A stretch of DNA of 37,544 nucleotides from Rhodobacterales bacterium 32-66-9 (GCA_002280405.1 NCDY01000041.1:1-37544); one strand, 5' to 3'; counted from the first letter of the stretch, positions 27,536 through 36,130 are shown. The notes: generated by a model from the letters alone, not told the origin. Numbers and translations are program-made.

Positions 27536-27571
27536 GCTTTCAGCCCAGACAACGCGTCGAGGGACCGGCGC

Positions 27572-28216
27572 TCAGATCCGGAGCAGCGGCTGCGCCAGGC
27601 GCGGGATCAGCCCCCGGAACCGCAGCGGTGCGTCCGTCGCCGCCAGACAGATGCAATCCTGCCCGGCCAGCGCGACCGGTGTGTGTTCCATCTCTTCGTC
27701 GGCAATCTCGATGTCGCCGCGATCGAACCGGTCATTTGCGTCGGCGAAGGCCCCTTGCAGGACCAGCGTCAGCTCCGTTCCCCGGTGGCCATGGTCTGGC
27801 ACCGCGGTTCCCGCCGGTATGAACAGCAGCCGGGCCGAGGCATCCCTGGACGTGGGCAGGATCGCCTGCTTCACGCCGCCGCCAACACGCCGCCAGCGCA
27901 CCGAGGCAAGATCGCCGCCGACATAATCGGCAAGCGGCGCCGGGAAGATCCCGACGGATCGCAGCGGCTCGGACCGGGTTGCCTGCGGCAGGCCATCGAG
28001 CCGCTCTAGCGCCTTGGCCAGCGCACCCTCGCCCAGCGCGATTTCGTCCGCCTCTTCCAGCAACGCGCCGCCCAGCGTGTCGAAGGCAGCCGCCCGCGCC
28101 CGGCAGTCGTCGCAAAGCGAGACATGCGTTGCCACGACCAGGCTGAAAGCCTCGGGGAGCGAGCCGGCCGCATAGGCGGTGAGAAGCTGGTCGGAAAGAT
28201 GGTGCCGTATTGTCAT
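27572..28216 (-). CDS. chrR: Anti-sigma factor ChrR
   Basis: ChrR holds the ECF sigma factor RpoE inactive and releases it in response to singlet oxygen and related oxidants. The N-terminal zinc anti-sigma domain has ligands His6, His31, Cys35 and Cys38, the same numbering as in R. sphaeroides ChrR. The C-terminal cupin domain has His142, His144, Glu148 and His178, each one residue beyond the R. sphaeroides positions, so both metal sites look intact. The 214-residue length is normal. It follows rpoE by 15 bases on the same strand, so the pair is co-transcribed. Confidence 0.95.
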   Translation of the reverse strand: MTIRHHLSDQLLTAYAAGSLPEAFSLVVATHVSLCDDCRARAAAFDTLGGALLEEADEIALGEGALAKALERLDGLPQATRSEPLRSVGIFPAPLADYVGGDLASVRWRRVGGGVKQAILPTSRDASARLLFIPAGTAVPDHGHRGTELTLVLQGAFADANDRFDRGDIEIADEEMEHTPVALAGQDCICLAATDAPLRFRGLIPRLAQPLLRI

Positions 28217-28231
28217 GTCCGTCGTCGTCCT

Positions 28232-28855
28232 TCAGGTCATCTCGTGGCGCAGTTTGTCCAGCGCCAGTCGTATCCGCGATTTTATCGTCCCAAGCGGCAG
28301 GCCGGTCTCGGCGGCAATCTCGCTGTGGGAAAGCTCGCCGTAGAAGGCGCGCTCGATCAATGTCCTCTGTGGACCGGGCAGGGTGGACAGCGCTCGCCCC
28401 AGCCGCTCCGTCTCTTGCTGGGCCTCCATGACCTCGGCCTGATCCGGCTCTGGCGCTGGTCCCCAGTCCAGTTCTTCCGGCTCGGCCCGGCGCGCTTTCC
28501 TCAACGCGTCGATCCTCCGGTTGCGGGCGATGGTGTAGACCCAGGTCGCCACGCTTGCCCGCGCCGGATCGAACAGATGCGCCTTCTGCCAGAGCGTGGC
28601 CATCACGTCCTGGGCGCATTCCTCGGCCAGCGTCGCCCCGGCGCCAGACTTCATCAGGAACGCCTTCACCCGGGGGGCAAAGTGCCGGAAGAGCTGCGCA
28701 AACGCCGCCCGATCCTGATCGTCGCGCACCTTCAGCAGAAGGGCTGCCCAATCGGTCTCGTCCACTGCCTTCGCCAACGACCCTTCCCTCAACCGGCGCA
28801 CATTGAAACCGCCAGGCGCAGCCACAGGAGGCGGGCGTCCGACAAGGTCCGTCAT
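28232..28855 (-). CDS. rpoE: ECF sigma factor RpoE (ECF11 group)
   Basis: A sigma factor for the singlet-oxygen response. Region 2 is seen as FAQLFRHFAPRVKAFLMKSG, AEECAQDVMATLWQKAHLFDP and SVATWVYTIARNRRIDALRK; region 4 as LPGPQRTLIERAFYGELSHSEIAAETGLPLGTIKSRIRLALDKLR. The frame is open up to 28918, but the RpoE-type promoter at 28878-28907 lies inside that extension, so the two upstream ATGs cannot be used from it. The ATG at 28855 is the first one downstream. A GTG at 28765 would match the R. sphaeroides protein length (~180 residues) even better. Followed by chrR. Confidence 0.92.
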   Translation of the reverse strand: MTDLVGRPPPVAAPGGFNVRRLREGSLAKAVDETDWAALLLKVRDDQDRAAFAQLFRHFAPRVKAFLMKSGAGATLAEECAQDVMATLWQKAHLFDPARASVATWVYTIARNRRIDALRKARRAEPEELDWGPAPEPDQAEVMEAQQETERLGRALSTLPGPQRTLIERAFYGELSHSEIAAETGLPLGTIKSRIRLALDKLRHEMT

Positions 28856-28877
28856 GGCGTCTTTGGTGGCGTCAAGC

Positions 28878-28907
28878 ATCTTATTGAGTGTTACGCAAGC
28901 AGGATCA
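28878..28907 (-). promoter_or_regulatory. RpoE (ECF11) promoter of rpoE-chrR
   Basis: On the minus strand TGATCC (complement of 28902-28907), 18 bases, then TAAGAT (complement of 28878-28883). This is the RpoE consensus known from R. sphaeroides, giving autoregulation. A second TGATCC lies 10 bases further upstream (28912-28917). Confidence 0.85.
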
Positions 28908-28946
28908 GTTTGGATCACCTGACCGGCGCAGCGGTGCAGCGGTGCA

Positions 28947-28979
28947 ACAGGTCAAGGACACCTGTCACCTTTATGTGAC
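28947..28979. promoter_or_regulatory. Inverted repeats in the divergent rpoE / FAD-operon region
   Basis: ACAGGT-7 bases-ACCTGT (28947-28965) interlocks with GTCAC-6 bases-GTGAC (28964-28979). The second has the size and spacing of sites for Crp/Fnr-superfamily dimers but is not their consensus. It may bind a second regulator. Confidence 0.35.
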
Positions 28980-29071
28980 GAGAGACGGTCGGCCCGGATG
29001 TTAGGCTGGTCCGACAGGTTACTTTCCGCCACCTTGGCCCGAAGCTGGCCGCAGAGAGGGGAACGCCGCGC

Positions 29072-29101
29072 TGATCCGAACAGGCCCGCGGCGCGTAAGA
29101 C
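29072..29101 (+). promoter_or_regulatory. RpoE (ECF11) promoter of the FAD-protein operon
   Basis: TGATCC at 29072-29077, an 18-base spacer and TAAGAC at 29096-29101, the same architecture as the rpoE promoter on the other strand. Transcription should begin near 29108, 22 bases before the first start codon. Confidence 0.87.
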
Positions 29102-29129
29102 TGCAAACACGGGAAGGAAACTGCCGAAA

Positions 29130-30425
29130 ATGCCGTTCGAACATCTGGGACAAGCCCCGCGCCGCATCGCTGTTGTCGGGGGGGGCATTTCTGGCATGGC
29201 GGCGGCGCATCTTCTGGGCGAACGGAACCGGGTGGTTCTTTACGAAGCCGAGCCGCGCCTCGGCGGCCATTCCCGGACGGTGATCGCGGGCAGGCGGAAG
29301 GACCAGCCGGTCGACACCGGCTTCATCGTGTTCAATCGGGTGAACTACCCGCGCCTCGTGCGGCTGTTCGACAGGCTCGGGGTGCCGACGGCACCCAGCA
29401 CCATGTCCTTCGGGGCCTCGATCCGGGGCGGGGCGCTGGAATACGGGCTTGCCTCGGTGGACACGATCTTCGCCCAGCGCAGGAACGCCTTTTCCCCGCG
29501 CTTCCTGCAGATGCTGACCGACATCCTGCATTTCAACCGCAACGCCGAGGCGATGGCAGGCGATCCCGCGATGACCATCGGCGAGCTTCTCGGCCGCCTG
29601 CGCACCGGCCGCTGGTTCCGTGACCACTACATCACGCCGTTCTCTGGTGCGATCTGGTCGACGCCGACCACCGGCATCCTCGACTTTCCGGCGCAGGCCC
29701 TGGTGCGGTTCTTCCGCAACCATGCGCTGATGGATTACGACGGCCAGCACCAGTGGTACACGGTCAAGGGCGGCTCGATCGAATATGTCCGCCGCCTGCA
29801 GGCCGCCATGACGGCGCAGGGCGTGGACATCCGCACCGGCACGCCCGTCGCCTCGGTCCGCCGAGAGGCCGGGTCGGTCTTCATCCGGGCGGTCGGCGCA
29901 GAGCCGGAACTGTTCGATGACGTGGTCTTCGCCACCCATTCCGACATCTCCCTGCGCCTCTTGGCCGACGGAACGCCGGCCGAGACACAGGCCCTTGCCG
30001 CGATCCGGTTTCAGCCCAACGAGGCGGTCCTGCATGCCGACCCCACGCTGATGCCCCGGTCCCGCAAGGTCTGGTCCTCCTGGTCCTACGTCGAGCCGAA
30101 GTCCGGCCCCGGCGACCGCATCGATCTGACCTACTGGATGAACTCGCTGCAACCGATCCCAGAGGACGATCCGCTGTTCGTGACCCTGAACACGACCCGC
30201 CCGATCCGGGACCATCTGATCCATGACGTGACGACCTTCCACCACCCGGTCTTCGACGTCGCGGCATTCGCCGCGCAGGACCGCCTGCGGCTGATGAACG
30301 GCAGCCGAAACACCTGGTTCTGCGGGGCCTGGATGCGGAACGGCTTTCACGAGGACGGCTTTGCGTCGGCGGTGGATGTGGTGCAGGCAATGGCCGAACG
30401 CCAGAGCCTGCGCCTGGTCGCGTGA
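29130..30425 (+). CDS. FAD-dependent amine-oxidase-type protein of the RpoE operon
   Basis: A 431-residue flavoprotein with an N-terminal Rossmann motif RRIAVVGGGISGMAAAHLLG (GxGxxG at 17-22) and GGHSRTV, followed by the NAD/FAD-binding amine-oxidase-like fold (DTGFIVFNRVNYPRLVRLF; GSIEYVRRL; CGAWMRNGFHEDGFASAVDV). Equivalent genes next to rpoE-chrR in R. sphaeroides are in the core singlet-oxygen regulon and are tied to fatty-acid modification and full RpoE activation; the reaction is not established. Start at 29130 has AAGGA at 29114-29118. The stop overlaps the next start (TGATG). Confidence 0.88.
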   Translation: MPFEHLGQAPRRIAVVGGGISGMAAAHLLGERNRVVLYEAEPRLGGHSRTVIAGRRKDQPVDTGFIVFNRVNYPRLVRLFDRLGVPTAPSTMSFGASIRGGALEYGLASVDTIFAQRRNAFSPRFLQMLTDILHFNRNAEAMAGDPAMTIGELLGRLRTGRWFRDHYITPFSGAIWSTPTTGILDFPAQALVRFFRNHALMDYDGQHQWYTVKGGSIEYVRRLQAAMTAQGVDIRTGTPVASVRREAGSVFIRAVGAEPELFDDVVFATHSDISLRLLADGTPAETQALAAIRFQPNEAVLHADPTLMPRSRKVWSSWSYVEPKSGPGDRIDLTYWMNSLQPIPEDDPLFVTLNTTRPIRDHLIHDVTTFHHPVFDVAAFAAQDRLRLMNGSRNTWFCGAWMRNGFHEDGFASAVDVVQAMAERQSLRLVA

Positions 30426-31171
30426 TGCAGGTCCAGCGGATCCCGGCGGAAACCTTCCACGGTCGCAAGGGCCCGGTGCAGAATGCCTTCCGCTATTCTG
30501 TGGATTATCTCCTGCTCGACCCCGCGAGGGCGAACGGGCCGGCGCTGTTCTCGCGCAACCGCGGGAACCTGATGTCGCTGCAGGACACCGACCACGGCGG
30601 CACCCCCGGACAGGGAACCGGGGCGGACTGGGCGCGGGCTGTGCTGTCCCGGCACGGCCTGCCTGCCGACCGCCTGCTTCTGCTCGCGCAGCCCCGCCTT
30701 CTGGGCCATGTCTTCAACCCGGTCGCCTTCTGGCTGTCCTACGACCACGTCGGCCACCTGCGCGCGGTCATCGCCGAGGTCACCAACACCTACGGCGACC
30801 GTCATTCCTATCTTTGCCACCGCGAGGACCGAGCGCCGATCCTGCGCGAGGACGCGATCAAGGCGCAGAAGATCCTCCACGTCTCGCCGTTCCAGCCCGT
30901 TGCCGGAACCTACACCTTCCGCTTCGACATCCGCCCCGACCGGATCGGCATCTGGATCGACTACACCACGCCGGGCGGCGGCCTTTTCACCAACCTGATC
31001 GGCCCGCGCCTGCCCCTGACCAACGCCGGAATCATCGCCTCGGCCCTTCGCCGTCCGTTCGGCTCGCGCCGTGTCCTGGCGCTGATCCACTGGCAGGCGC
31101 TGAGGCTGTGGTGGAAGAAGGTCAAGTTCCACAACCGCCCGACGCCCCCTGCCGAAGACGTCACCCGATGA
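30425..31171 (+). CDS. DUF1365 family protein
   Basis: A 248-residue member of DUF1365, found almost always beside the FAD protein described upstream. Conserved stretches are GRKGPVQNAFRYSVDYLLLD near the N-terminus, RLLLLAQPRLLGHVFNPVAFWLSYD, AEVTNTYGDRHSYL and KILHVSPFQPVAGTYTFRF. Its function is unknown; in R. sphaeroides the counterpart is needed, with the FAD protein, for full singlet-oxygen induction. The ATG at 30425 shares one base with the upstream stop; a GTG at 30422 is the alternative. Confidence 0.9.
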   Translation: MQVQRIPAETFHGRKGPVQNAFRYSVDYLLLDPARANGPALFSRNRGNLMSLQDTDHGGTPGQGTGADWARAVLSRHGLPADRLLLLAQPRLLGHVFNPVAFWLSYDHVGHLRAVIAEVTNTYGDRHSYLCHREDRAPILREDAIKAQKILHVSPFQPVAGTYTFRFDIRPDRIGIWIDYTTPGGGLFTNLIGPRLPLTNAGIIASALRRPFGSRRVLALIHWQALRLWWKKVKFHNRPTPPAEDVTR

Positions 31172-31320
31172 CGCCCGCCCGCTGGGAAAGCGACATCGCG
31201 CCGTTCGTGTCGCCGAAGATCCCCACCAGAGGCACGTCCGAGCCGGTTGCGCGCCCTTCGCGCGCAGAGGCGAGACAGAAGGCGTGCGCGGAACGCGCTC
31301 CAGACAACAGCCGCCGATGA
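31168..31320 (+). CDS. Possible 50-residue small ORF within the RpoE operon
   Basis: A 50-codon frame joined by ATGA overlaps to DUF1365 before it (31168-31171) and to the MFS gene after it (31317-31320). The peptide is hydrophilic and Arg/Ala-rich with no recognisable domain (contains FVSPKIPTRGTSEP). It carries a copy of the dispersed repeat also present in the small ORF at 18897. In R. sphaeroides no gene is known at this point in the operon. A product is doubtful. Confidence 0.3.
   Translation: MTPARWESDIAPFVSPKIPTRGTSEPVARPSRAEARQKACAERAPDNSRR
31204..31233. repeat. Dispersed repeat segment, copy 2
   Basis: Matches 18918-18947 at 23 of 30 positions without gaps; five of the seven differences are transitions at single bases. 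Contains GATCCCCACCAGAGGC. Confidence 0.5.
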
Positions 31321-32567
31321 CCCCCCGTCTGCCCGCCTGGTCGCTGTTCGCCGCGCTGATCGCCATGGCGGGCCTGCCGATCTATATCCACGCGCCGAAA
31401 TTTTATGTCGACCAGTACGGCACGCCGCTTGCCGCGATGGGCTTCACCCTTGCCGCGCTTCGGTTGATCGACGTGGTGCAGGATCCCCTGCTTGGCTGGC
31501 TTGCCGAGTCGACCCGCCCCCGTCGCCGCGCCACCATCGCGGTCGCCACCGCCCTGATGGCCGCGGCGATGGCCGCGCTGTTCGCCGTCCCTCCACCCAC
31601 CGCGCCGCTTATCTGGTTCGCGCTCTCGCTGATTGTCCTCTTCTCGGCCTTCTCCTTCCTCACCATCTGCCTTTATGCCGAGGGCGTGACCAAGGCCTCG
31701 ACCCTTGGCGCGCAGGGTCATATCCGCCTGGCGGGCTGGCGCGAGGGCGGATCGCTTCTTGGCGTCAGCCTTGCCGCCACCGCCCCGGTCGCCCTGGCCA
31801 GTTTCACCGCCCACCCCCTTGCCGCCTTCGCCATGGTCTTTGCCGCCGTCGCGCTGGTCGCCACCCTTGCCATGCGCCGCGAATGGCTGGGCACCGCTGC
31901 CGCGCCCACGCCGAACCCGGTCGACCTTTTTCGCCCGGTTCTCGCCGATCCGCTGTCGCGCCGCCTGCTGGTGATCGCGCTTTTGAACGCAGCCCCTGTG
32001 GCGGTCACCTCAACCCTGTTCCTGTTCTTCGTCGAAAGCCGCCTTGCGGCCCCCGGCTGGGAAGGCCCGCTCCTGCTGCTCTTCTTTCTCGCCGCCGCGC
32101 TGTCCACCCCGATCTGGAGCCACCTCGCGCGGCGGCATTCCCCGCGCGCCGTCCTCCTGGCCGCGATGAGCCTGGCCATCGCGGCCTTTCTCTGGACGCT
32201 GGCGCTTGGTCCCGGGGATCTGATCGCCTTCGCCCTGATCTGCGCGGCATCGGGTGCGGCCCTTGGTGCCGACCTCACCCTTCTTCCGGCGATCTTCGCG
32301 CAGCGCCTTGCCCAGACCGGGACGTCCGAAGCGGCCGCTTTCGGCCTATGGTCCTTTGTGTCGAAACTGTCGCTTGCTTTGGCCGCCCTGACGATCCTGC
32401 CCGCACTGGACGCAGCGGGCTTCCGCCCCGGCGCGACAAACAGTTCCGCCGCCCTGCTCACCCTGACACTGATCTATGCCGGGCTTCCCTGCGTATTGAA
32501 GATATCAGCCATTGCACTTCTTGCCCGGACCAGCCTGCCCATGCCTGTCAAGGATACCGTCCGATGA
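31317..32567 (+). CDS. MFS transporter, GPH (sodium/sugar symporter-like) type
   Basis: A 416-residue membrane protein with about twelve hydrophobic segments. The region YGTPLAAMGFTLAALRLIDVVQDPLLGWLAE carries the DPxxG(W) motif of the glycoside-pentoside-hexuronide:cation symporters, while the second half (LLNAAPVAVTSTLFLFFVE) is also typical. The counterpart in R. sphaeroides belongs to the singlet-oxygen regulon. Its substrate is unknown; given the neighbours, a lipid or lipid precursor rather than a sugar is possible. Start ATG at 31317 overlaps the small ORF stop; overlap with the next gene is ATGA. Confidence 0.88.
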   Translation: MTPRLPAWSLFAALIAMAGLPIYIHAPKFYVDQYGTPLAAMGFTLAALRLIDVVQDPLLGWLAESTRPRRRATIAVATALMAAAMAALFAVPPPTAPLIWFALSLIVLFSAFSFLTICLYAEGVTKASTLGAQGHIRLAGWREGGSLLGVSLAATAPVALASFTAHPLAAFAMVFAAVALVATLAMRREWLGTAAAPTPNPVDLFRPVLADPLSRRLLVIALLNAAPVAVTSTLFLFFVESRLAAPGWEGPLLLLFFLAAALSTPIWSHLARRHSPRAVLLAAMSLAIAAFLWTLALGPGDLIAFALICAASGAALGADLTLLPAIFAQRLAQTGTSEAAAFGLWSFVSKLSLALAALTILPALDAAGFRPGATNSSAALLTLTLIYAGLPCVLKISAIALLARTSLPMPVKDTVR

Positions 32568-33148
32568 CCCCGATCCTCGCCGCACTGCTTGGCGCTTTGA
32601 CCGTCCTTGGCGTGATTGCGCTTCGCGCGCGTTTTGCCTCGTTCACGGCGCAACGGCCCGCGGACTACGCCAGCGGTCCGGCCTTCGACCTTCGCCGGCA
32701 TCTGAACGGTCCGCTCGCCTGCGACGGGGTGATCTTCGGGCCGACGGGCCGGGTGACCTCGCGTTTTGTCGCGGACATGGAGGGGCGCTGGGAAGGCTCG
32801 ACCGGAACGCTTTCCGAGGAGTTCCGCTATGACAGCGGCAGCATCCAGCACCGGGCCTGGACGCTGGCCTTGGGCGAAGGCGGCCGGATCATTGCCACCG
32901 CACCCGACGTGGTCGGTCAGGGCGAGGGCCGGGTTGCCGGGTCCGGCGTGATGCTGCGCTACCGCATCCGCCTGACGCCCGAGGCCGGGGGGCATGTGCT
33001 CGACGTCGTCGACTGGATGTATCTGATGGAGAACGGCACGATCATGAACCGGTCGCAGTTCCGCAAGTTCGGGATAAAGGTGGCCGAGCTGGTCGCCACC
33101 ATGCGCCCGGTCGAGAAACCTGCGACCCTGGCGCTTGCCGCCGAATGA
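32564..33148 (+). CDS. DUF3833 family protein
   Basis: A 194-residue protein with an N-terminal membrane anchor ([17 protein letters not shown]) and a DUF3833 lipocalin-like body: [65 protein letters not shown] and [30 protein letters not shown]. The fold and anchor suggest binding of a lipid at the membrane. Function is not known. Overlaps with genes on both sides are ATGA. Confidence 0.88.
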   Translation: MTPILAALLGALTVLGVIALRARFASFTAQRPADYASGPAFDLRRHLNGPLACDGVIFGPTGRVTSRFVADMEGRWEGSTGTLSEEFRYDSGSIQHRAWTLALGEGGRIIATAPDVVGQGEGRVAGSGVMLRYRIRLTPEAGGHVLDVVDWMYLMENGTIMNRSQFRKFGIKVAELVATMRPVEKPATLALAAE

Positions 33149-33885
33149 GAGAGTTCCGGGGCAGGCGCTACTGGCTGGTCGGTGCGTCTGAAGGCCTGGG
33201 GCTCGCGCTTGCCCGACTTCTTTCCGAAGCTGGTGCAGAGGTCATCCTCTCTGCCCGCAGCGAAGTCACCCTGAAGACCGCCGCGGCAAGCCTGCCCGGA
33301 CCGGCCACGATCCTGCCCGTCGATGTGGGCTCCACGGACAGCGTCAGTGCCGCCGCCGCGCAACTCCCCGACCTTGACGGGATGGTGTTCCTGGCGGGTG
33401 TCTACTGGCCGATGCGGGCCCAAGGTTGGGACGCGAAGGCTGCCGAAGCGATGGCCGACATCAACTTCACCGGCTGCATCCGCGCGGTGGGGGCGGCCCT
33501 TCCCGGCATGGTCGCCAAAGGCCGGGGACATGTGGTGATCACCGGATCGCTGTCGGGCTTTCGCGGCCTGCCCGGGACCATCGGCTATGCCGCGTCCAAG
33601 GCCGGGACGATGGTGCTGGCGGAATCGCTTTACGCCGACCTGCGCAAGTCCGGGATCGCCGTGCAACTGGCCAACCCCGGCTTCATCCGCACCAGGCTGA
33701 CCGCAAAGAACGACTTCACCATGCCCTTCATCATGGAACCCGAACGGGCGGCGCAGATCATGTTCCGCCACATGCAGTCGGGCCGGTTCAAGGTCAGCTT
33801 TCCCACCGTTTTCAGCTGGCTTTTCCGGGGCGGGCAGGTCCTGCCGGACTGGCTGTATTACCGGATGTTCCCGCCGAGGGGCTGA
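33145..33885 (+). CDS. Short-chain dehydrogenase/reductase of the RpoE operon
   Basis: A 246-residue NAD(P)-dependent oxidoreductase with the cofactor loop GASEGLGLALA, the NAG-equivalent LAGVY, and the catalytic Ser135, Tyr148 and Lys152 (GSLSG, YAASK). It is the last gene of the operon; its R. sphaeroides counterpart is also the last gene there. The substrate is unknown. Its final 28 bases overlap the end of arsJ on the other strand. Confidence 0.92.
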   Translation: MREFRGRRYWLVGASEGLGLALARLLSEAGAEVILSARSEVTLKTAAASLPGPATILPVDVGSTDSVSAAAAQLPDLDGMVFLAGVYWPMRAQGWDAKAAEAMADINFTGCIRAVGAALPGMVAKGRGHVVITGSLSGFRGLPGTIGYAASKAGTMVLAESLYADLRKSGIAVQLANPGFIRTRLTAKNDFTMPFIMEPERAAQIMFRHMQSGRFKVSFPTVFSWLFRGGQVLPDWLYYRMFPPRG

Positions 33886-35126
33886 TCCCGCAGCCGCCGT
33901 GCGGCCAGCCAACTGGCCAGCGCCATCATCCCCGCCGTGGCAAGGCACAGGGGCAGCCCGCCGATCTGATAGCTGAGGCCCGACAGCAGCGTCCCGATCA
34001 GCCGTCCCGCCGCATTGGCCATGTAGTAGAACCCGACATCCCGCGTGATGCGTTCCGCCGATCCGTAGGCGAGGATCAGGTAGGAATGCACGGACGAGTT
34101 GACCGCAAAGACAAAGCCGAACAGGAGGAGACCCGCAATCAGCGTGGCGGTCAGCCAGGCCGAAGGCCCCCCCGCCGCCAAGGCCGCCCCGGCCAGCAGA
34201 AACGGGATCGGCACCAGATAACCCGCCCAGCGGATCGCCTTTCGCACGGTATCGGCCTCGGCCTGGCCCTTCGCCCCCAGCAGGCGCGGGGCAAAGGCCT
34301 GCACCGCGCCATAGGCGATGATCCAAAGCGCCAGAAAGCCGCCGATCAGAAAGAATGCCTCGCGGCGACCTTCGGGGGTGCCATCGGACAGGACCGCCTG
34401 GAAATAGACCGGGAGGCCGACCACGAACCAGACATCCCGCGCGCCGAACAGGAACATCCGCGCCAGCGAAAGCCGGTTGACGCGCGGGTCGTTCGACCGC
34501 CAGCCGGCCCAGGCCTCCTCTGCCTTCATCCGCCCGGGCAGGCCCGCAGGCAAGAACCGGACCACGGCCAACAGGATGACCGCCAATACCCCCGCCATGC
34601 CCCAGACCGCCGCCTCGAACCCCGCCAGCGCCAGCAGGGCCGCGCCCAGAAAGAACCCGAGCCCCTTGACCGCGTTCTTCGATCCGGTCAATGCCGCGAC
34701 CCAGCGGAAGAGGCCGCCCGCCTCGGTCGGAGCCAACAGCTTCACCGCAGATTTCGACGACATCTTCGCCAGATCCTTCGCGACCCCCGACACCCCCTGC
34801 ACCGCCATAACGAAGGCGACCGAGGCGGCAACTCCCCACCCTGGGTCCAGTTGCGCCAGCGCCGCCAGGGCTGCGATCTGCAGCGCCAGCCCGCCATACA
34901 GCGTCGCCGCGAGGCCGAACCGTGCCGCAAGCCATCCGGCGGCAAGATTGGTCACGATCCCCGCCAATTCATACAGCAGGAACAGCCAGGCCAGCTGGAT
35001 CGGCGAAAATCCCAGGCTGTTGAACTGCAGCAGCACCAGCATCCGCAACGCGCCGTCCGACAGCATGAAGGCCCAGTAGGCCGCCGTCACCGCCGCGTAG
35101 GCGCGCAGGGGGTTCGGCACGCTCAC
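33858..35126 (-). CDS. arsJ: Organoarsenical efflux transporter ArsJ
   Basis: A 422-residue MFS protein with about twelve membrane segments that matches ArsJ in [64 protein letters not shown] and [14 protein letters not shown]. ArsJ exports 1-arseno-3-phosphoglycerate, the unstable product formed from arsenate by the GAPDH encoded immediately upstream. The frame continues to an ATG at 35180, but the GTG at 35126 fits: it overlaps the GAPDH stop as GTGA and gives the family N-terminus. Tail overlaps the SDR gene. Confidence 0.93.
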   Translation of the reverse strand: MSVPNPLRAYAAVTAAYWAFMLSDGALRMLVLLQFNSLGFSPIQLAWLFLLYELAGIVTNLAAGWLAARFGLAATLYGGLALQIAALAALAQLDPGWGVAASVAFVMAVQGVSGVAKDLAKMSSKSAVKLLAPTEAGGLFRWVAALTGSKNAVKGLGFFLGAALLALAGFEAAVWGMAGVLAVILLAVVRFLPAGLPGRMKAEEAWAGWRSNDPRVNRLSLARMFLFGARDVWFVVGLPVYFQAVLSDGTPEGRREAFFLIGGFLALWIIAYGAVQAFAPRLLGAKGQAEADTVRKAIRWAGYLVPIPFLLAGAALAAGGPSAWLTATLIAGLLLFGFVFAVNSSVHSYLILAYGSAERITRDVGFYYMANAAGRLIGTLLSGLSYQIGGLPLCLATAGMMALASWLAARRLRDQPLGGNIR

Positions 35127-36130
35127 AGCGACGCCGCCACCATCCGCGCGATATCGGCCAGCCGACAGGCATAGCCCCACTCGTTGTCATACCAGGCATA
35201 GATCTTCACCTGCGTGTCGTTGATCACCATGGTCGACCGCGCGTCGATGATGGACGACCGCCGATCGTTGCTGAAGTCGGAGGACACAAGGGGCCGCGTC
35301 TCATATCCCAGGATGCCCTGCAGCGGTCCCTCTGCAGCCACGGCAAACAACCGGTTCACCTCTTCGACTGTCGTCGCCCGCGCCACCTCGAACACGCAGT
35401 CGGTCAAGGAGGCGTTAAGGAGTGGCACCCGCACCGCATGGCCGTTCAGCCGCCCCTTCAGCTCGGGATAGATCAGCGTGATCGCCGTCGCGCTGCCGGT
35501 CGTCGTCGGGATCAGGTTCAGCAAAGCCGACCGCGCCCGGCGCATGTCCCTGGCCGGGCGGTCCACGATGGTCTGGGTGTTGGTCACGTCATGGATCGTG
35601 GTGATCGACCCGTGCTTGATGCCCAACGCCTCATGGATCACCTTCACCACTGGTGCCAGGCAGTTCGTCGTGCAGCTTGCCGCCGTCACCAGCGCCTGCG
35701 ATCCGTCATAAAGCTGATGGTTCACCCCGTAGACCAGGTTCAGCGCCCCGCCGTCCTTGACCGGAGCACTCACCACCACTTTCCGCGCTCCCGCCGCAAA
35801 GTAGGGCGCGACCTTGGCGGCGGACTTGAAGACGCCGGTGCAGTCGATCACCAGATCGACGCCCATTTCGGCCAGCGGCAGCGCGTCGATGGTCCTGTCA
35901 TGGCAAAGCCGGATCGTCTGGCCTCCCAGCACCAGCAGACCGTCCCCCGCCGCGACCGGAGTCCGCCAGCGGCCATGGACCGAGTCGAACTCCATCAGCA
36001 GCGCATGTTGTTCGGCATCGCCTGCAGGGTCGTTCAACAGCACGATCTCGCCCGCGGCCCCGGTGTCGATCAGATCGCGCAGGACCAGCTTTCCGATCCG
36101 GCCCAGGCCATTCAACGCAATCCGGGGCAT
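35123..36130 (-). CDS. ArsJ-associated glyceraldehyde-3-phosphate dehydrogenase
   Basis: A 335-residue GAPDH with NAD motif [14 protein letters not shown], nucleophile Cys153 in ASCTTN, base His180 and C-terminal [11 protein letters not shown]. Beside arsJ, this paralogue is expected to use arsenate instead of phosphate, yielding 1-arseno-3-phosphoglycerate for export. It lies 3 bases after arsR-arsC and overlaps arsJ by four, so the three genes form one operon. A housekeeping GAPDH role is less likely given the context. Confidence 0.93.
   Translation of the reverse strand: MPRIALNGLGRIGKLVLRDLIDTGAAGEIVLLNDPAGDAEQHALLMEFDSVHGRWRTPVAAGDGLLVLGGQTIRLCHDRTIDALPLAEMGVDLVIDCTGVFKSAAKVAPYFAAGARKVVVSAPVKDGGALNLVYGVNHQLYDGSQALVTAASCTTNCLAPVVKVIHEALGIKHGSITTIHDVTNTQTIVDRPARDMRRARSALLNLIPTTTGSATAITLIYPELKGRLNGHAVRVPLLNASLTDCVFEVARATTVEEVNRLFAVAAEGPLQGILGYETRPLVSSDFSNDRRSSIIDARSTMVINDTQVKIYAWYDNEWGYACRLADIARMVAASL

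Noticed and set aside
31168-31320. Remnant of a deleted cfaA-type methyltransferase between DUF1365 and MFS
   Set aside because: No methyltransferase motif is visible, and R. sphaeroides also has no such gene at this position; the repeat explanation is simpler.
32959-34935. 658-codon minus-strand frame across DUF3833, SDR and arsJ
   Set aside because: Out of frame with arsJ, no motifs, and spans genes on the other strand with clear catalytic residues.
33426-35174. 582-codon plus-strand frame opposite arsJ
   Set aside because: Low-complexity Arg/Gln/His-rich translation typical of antisense to a membrane protein gene.
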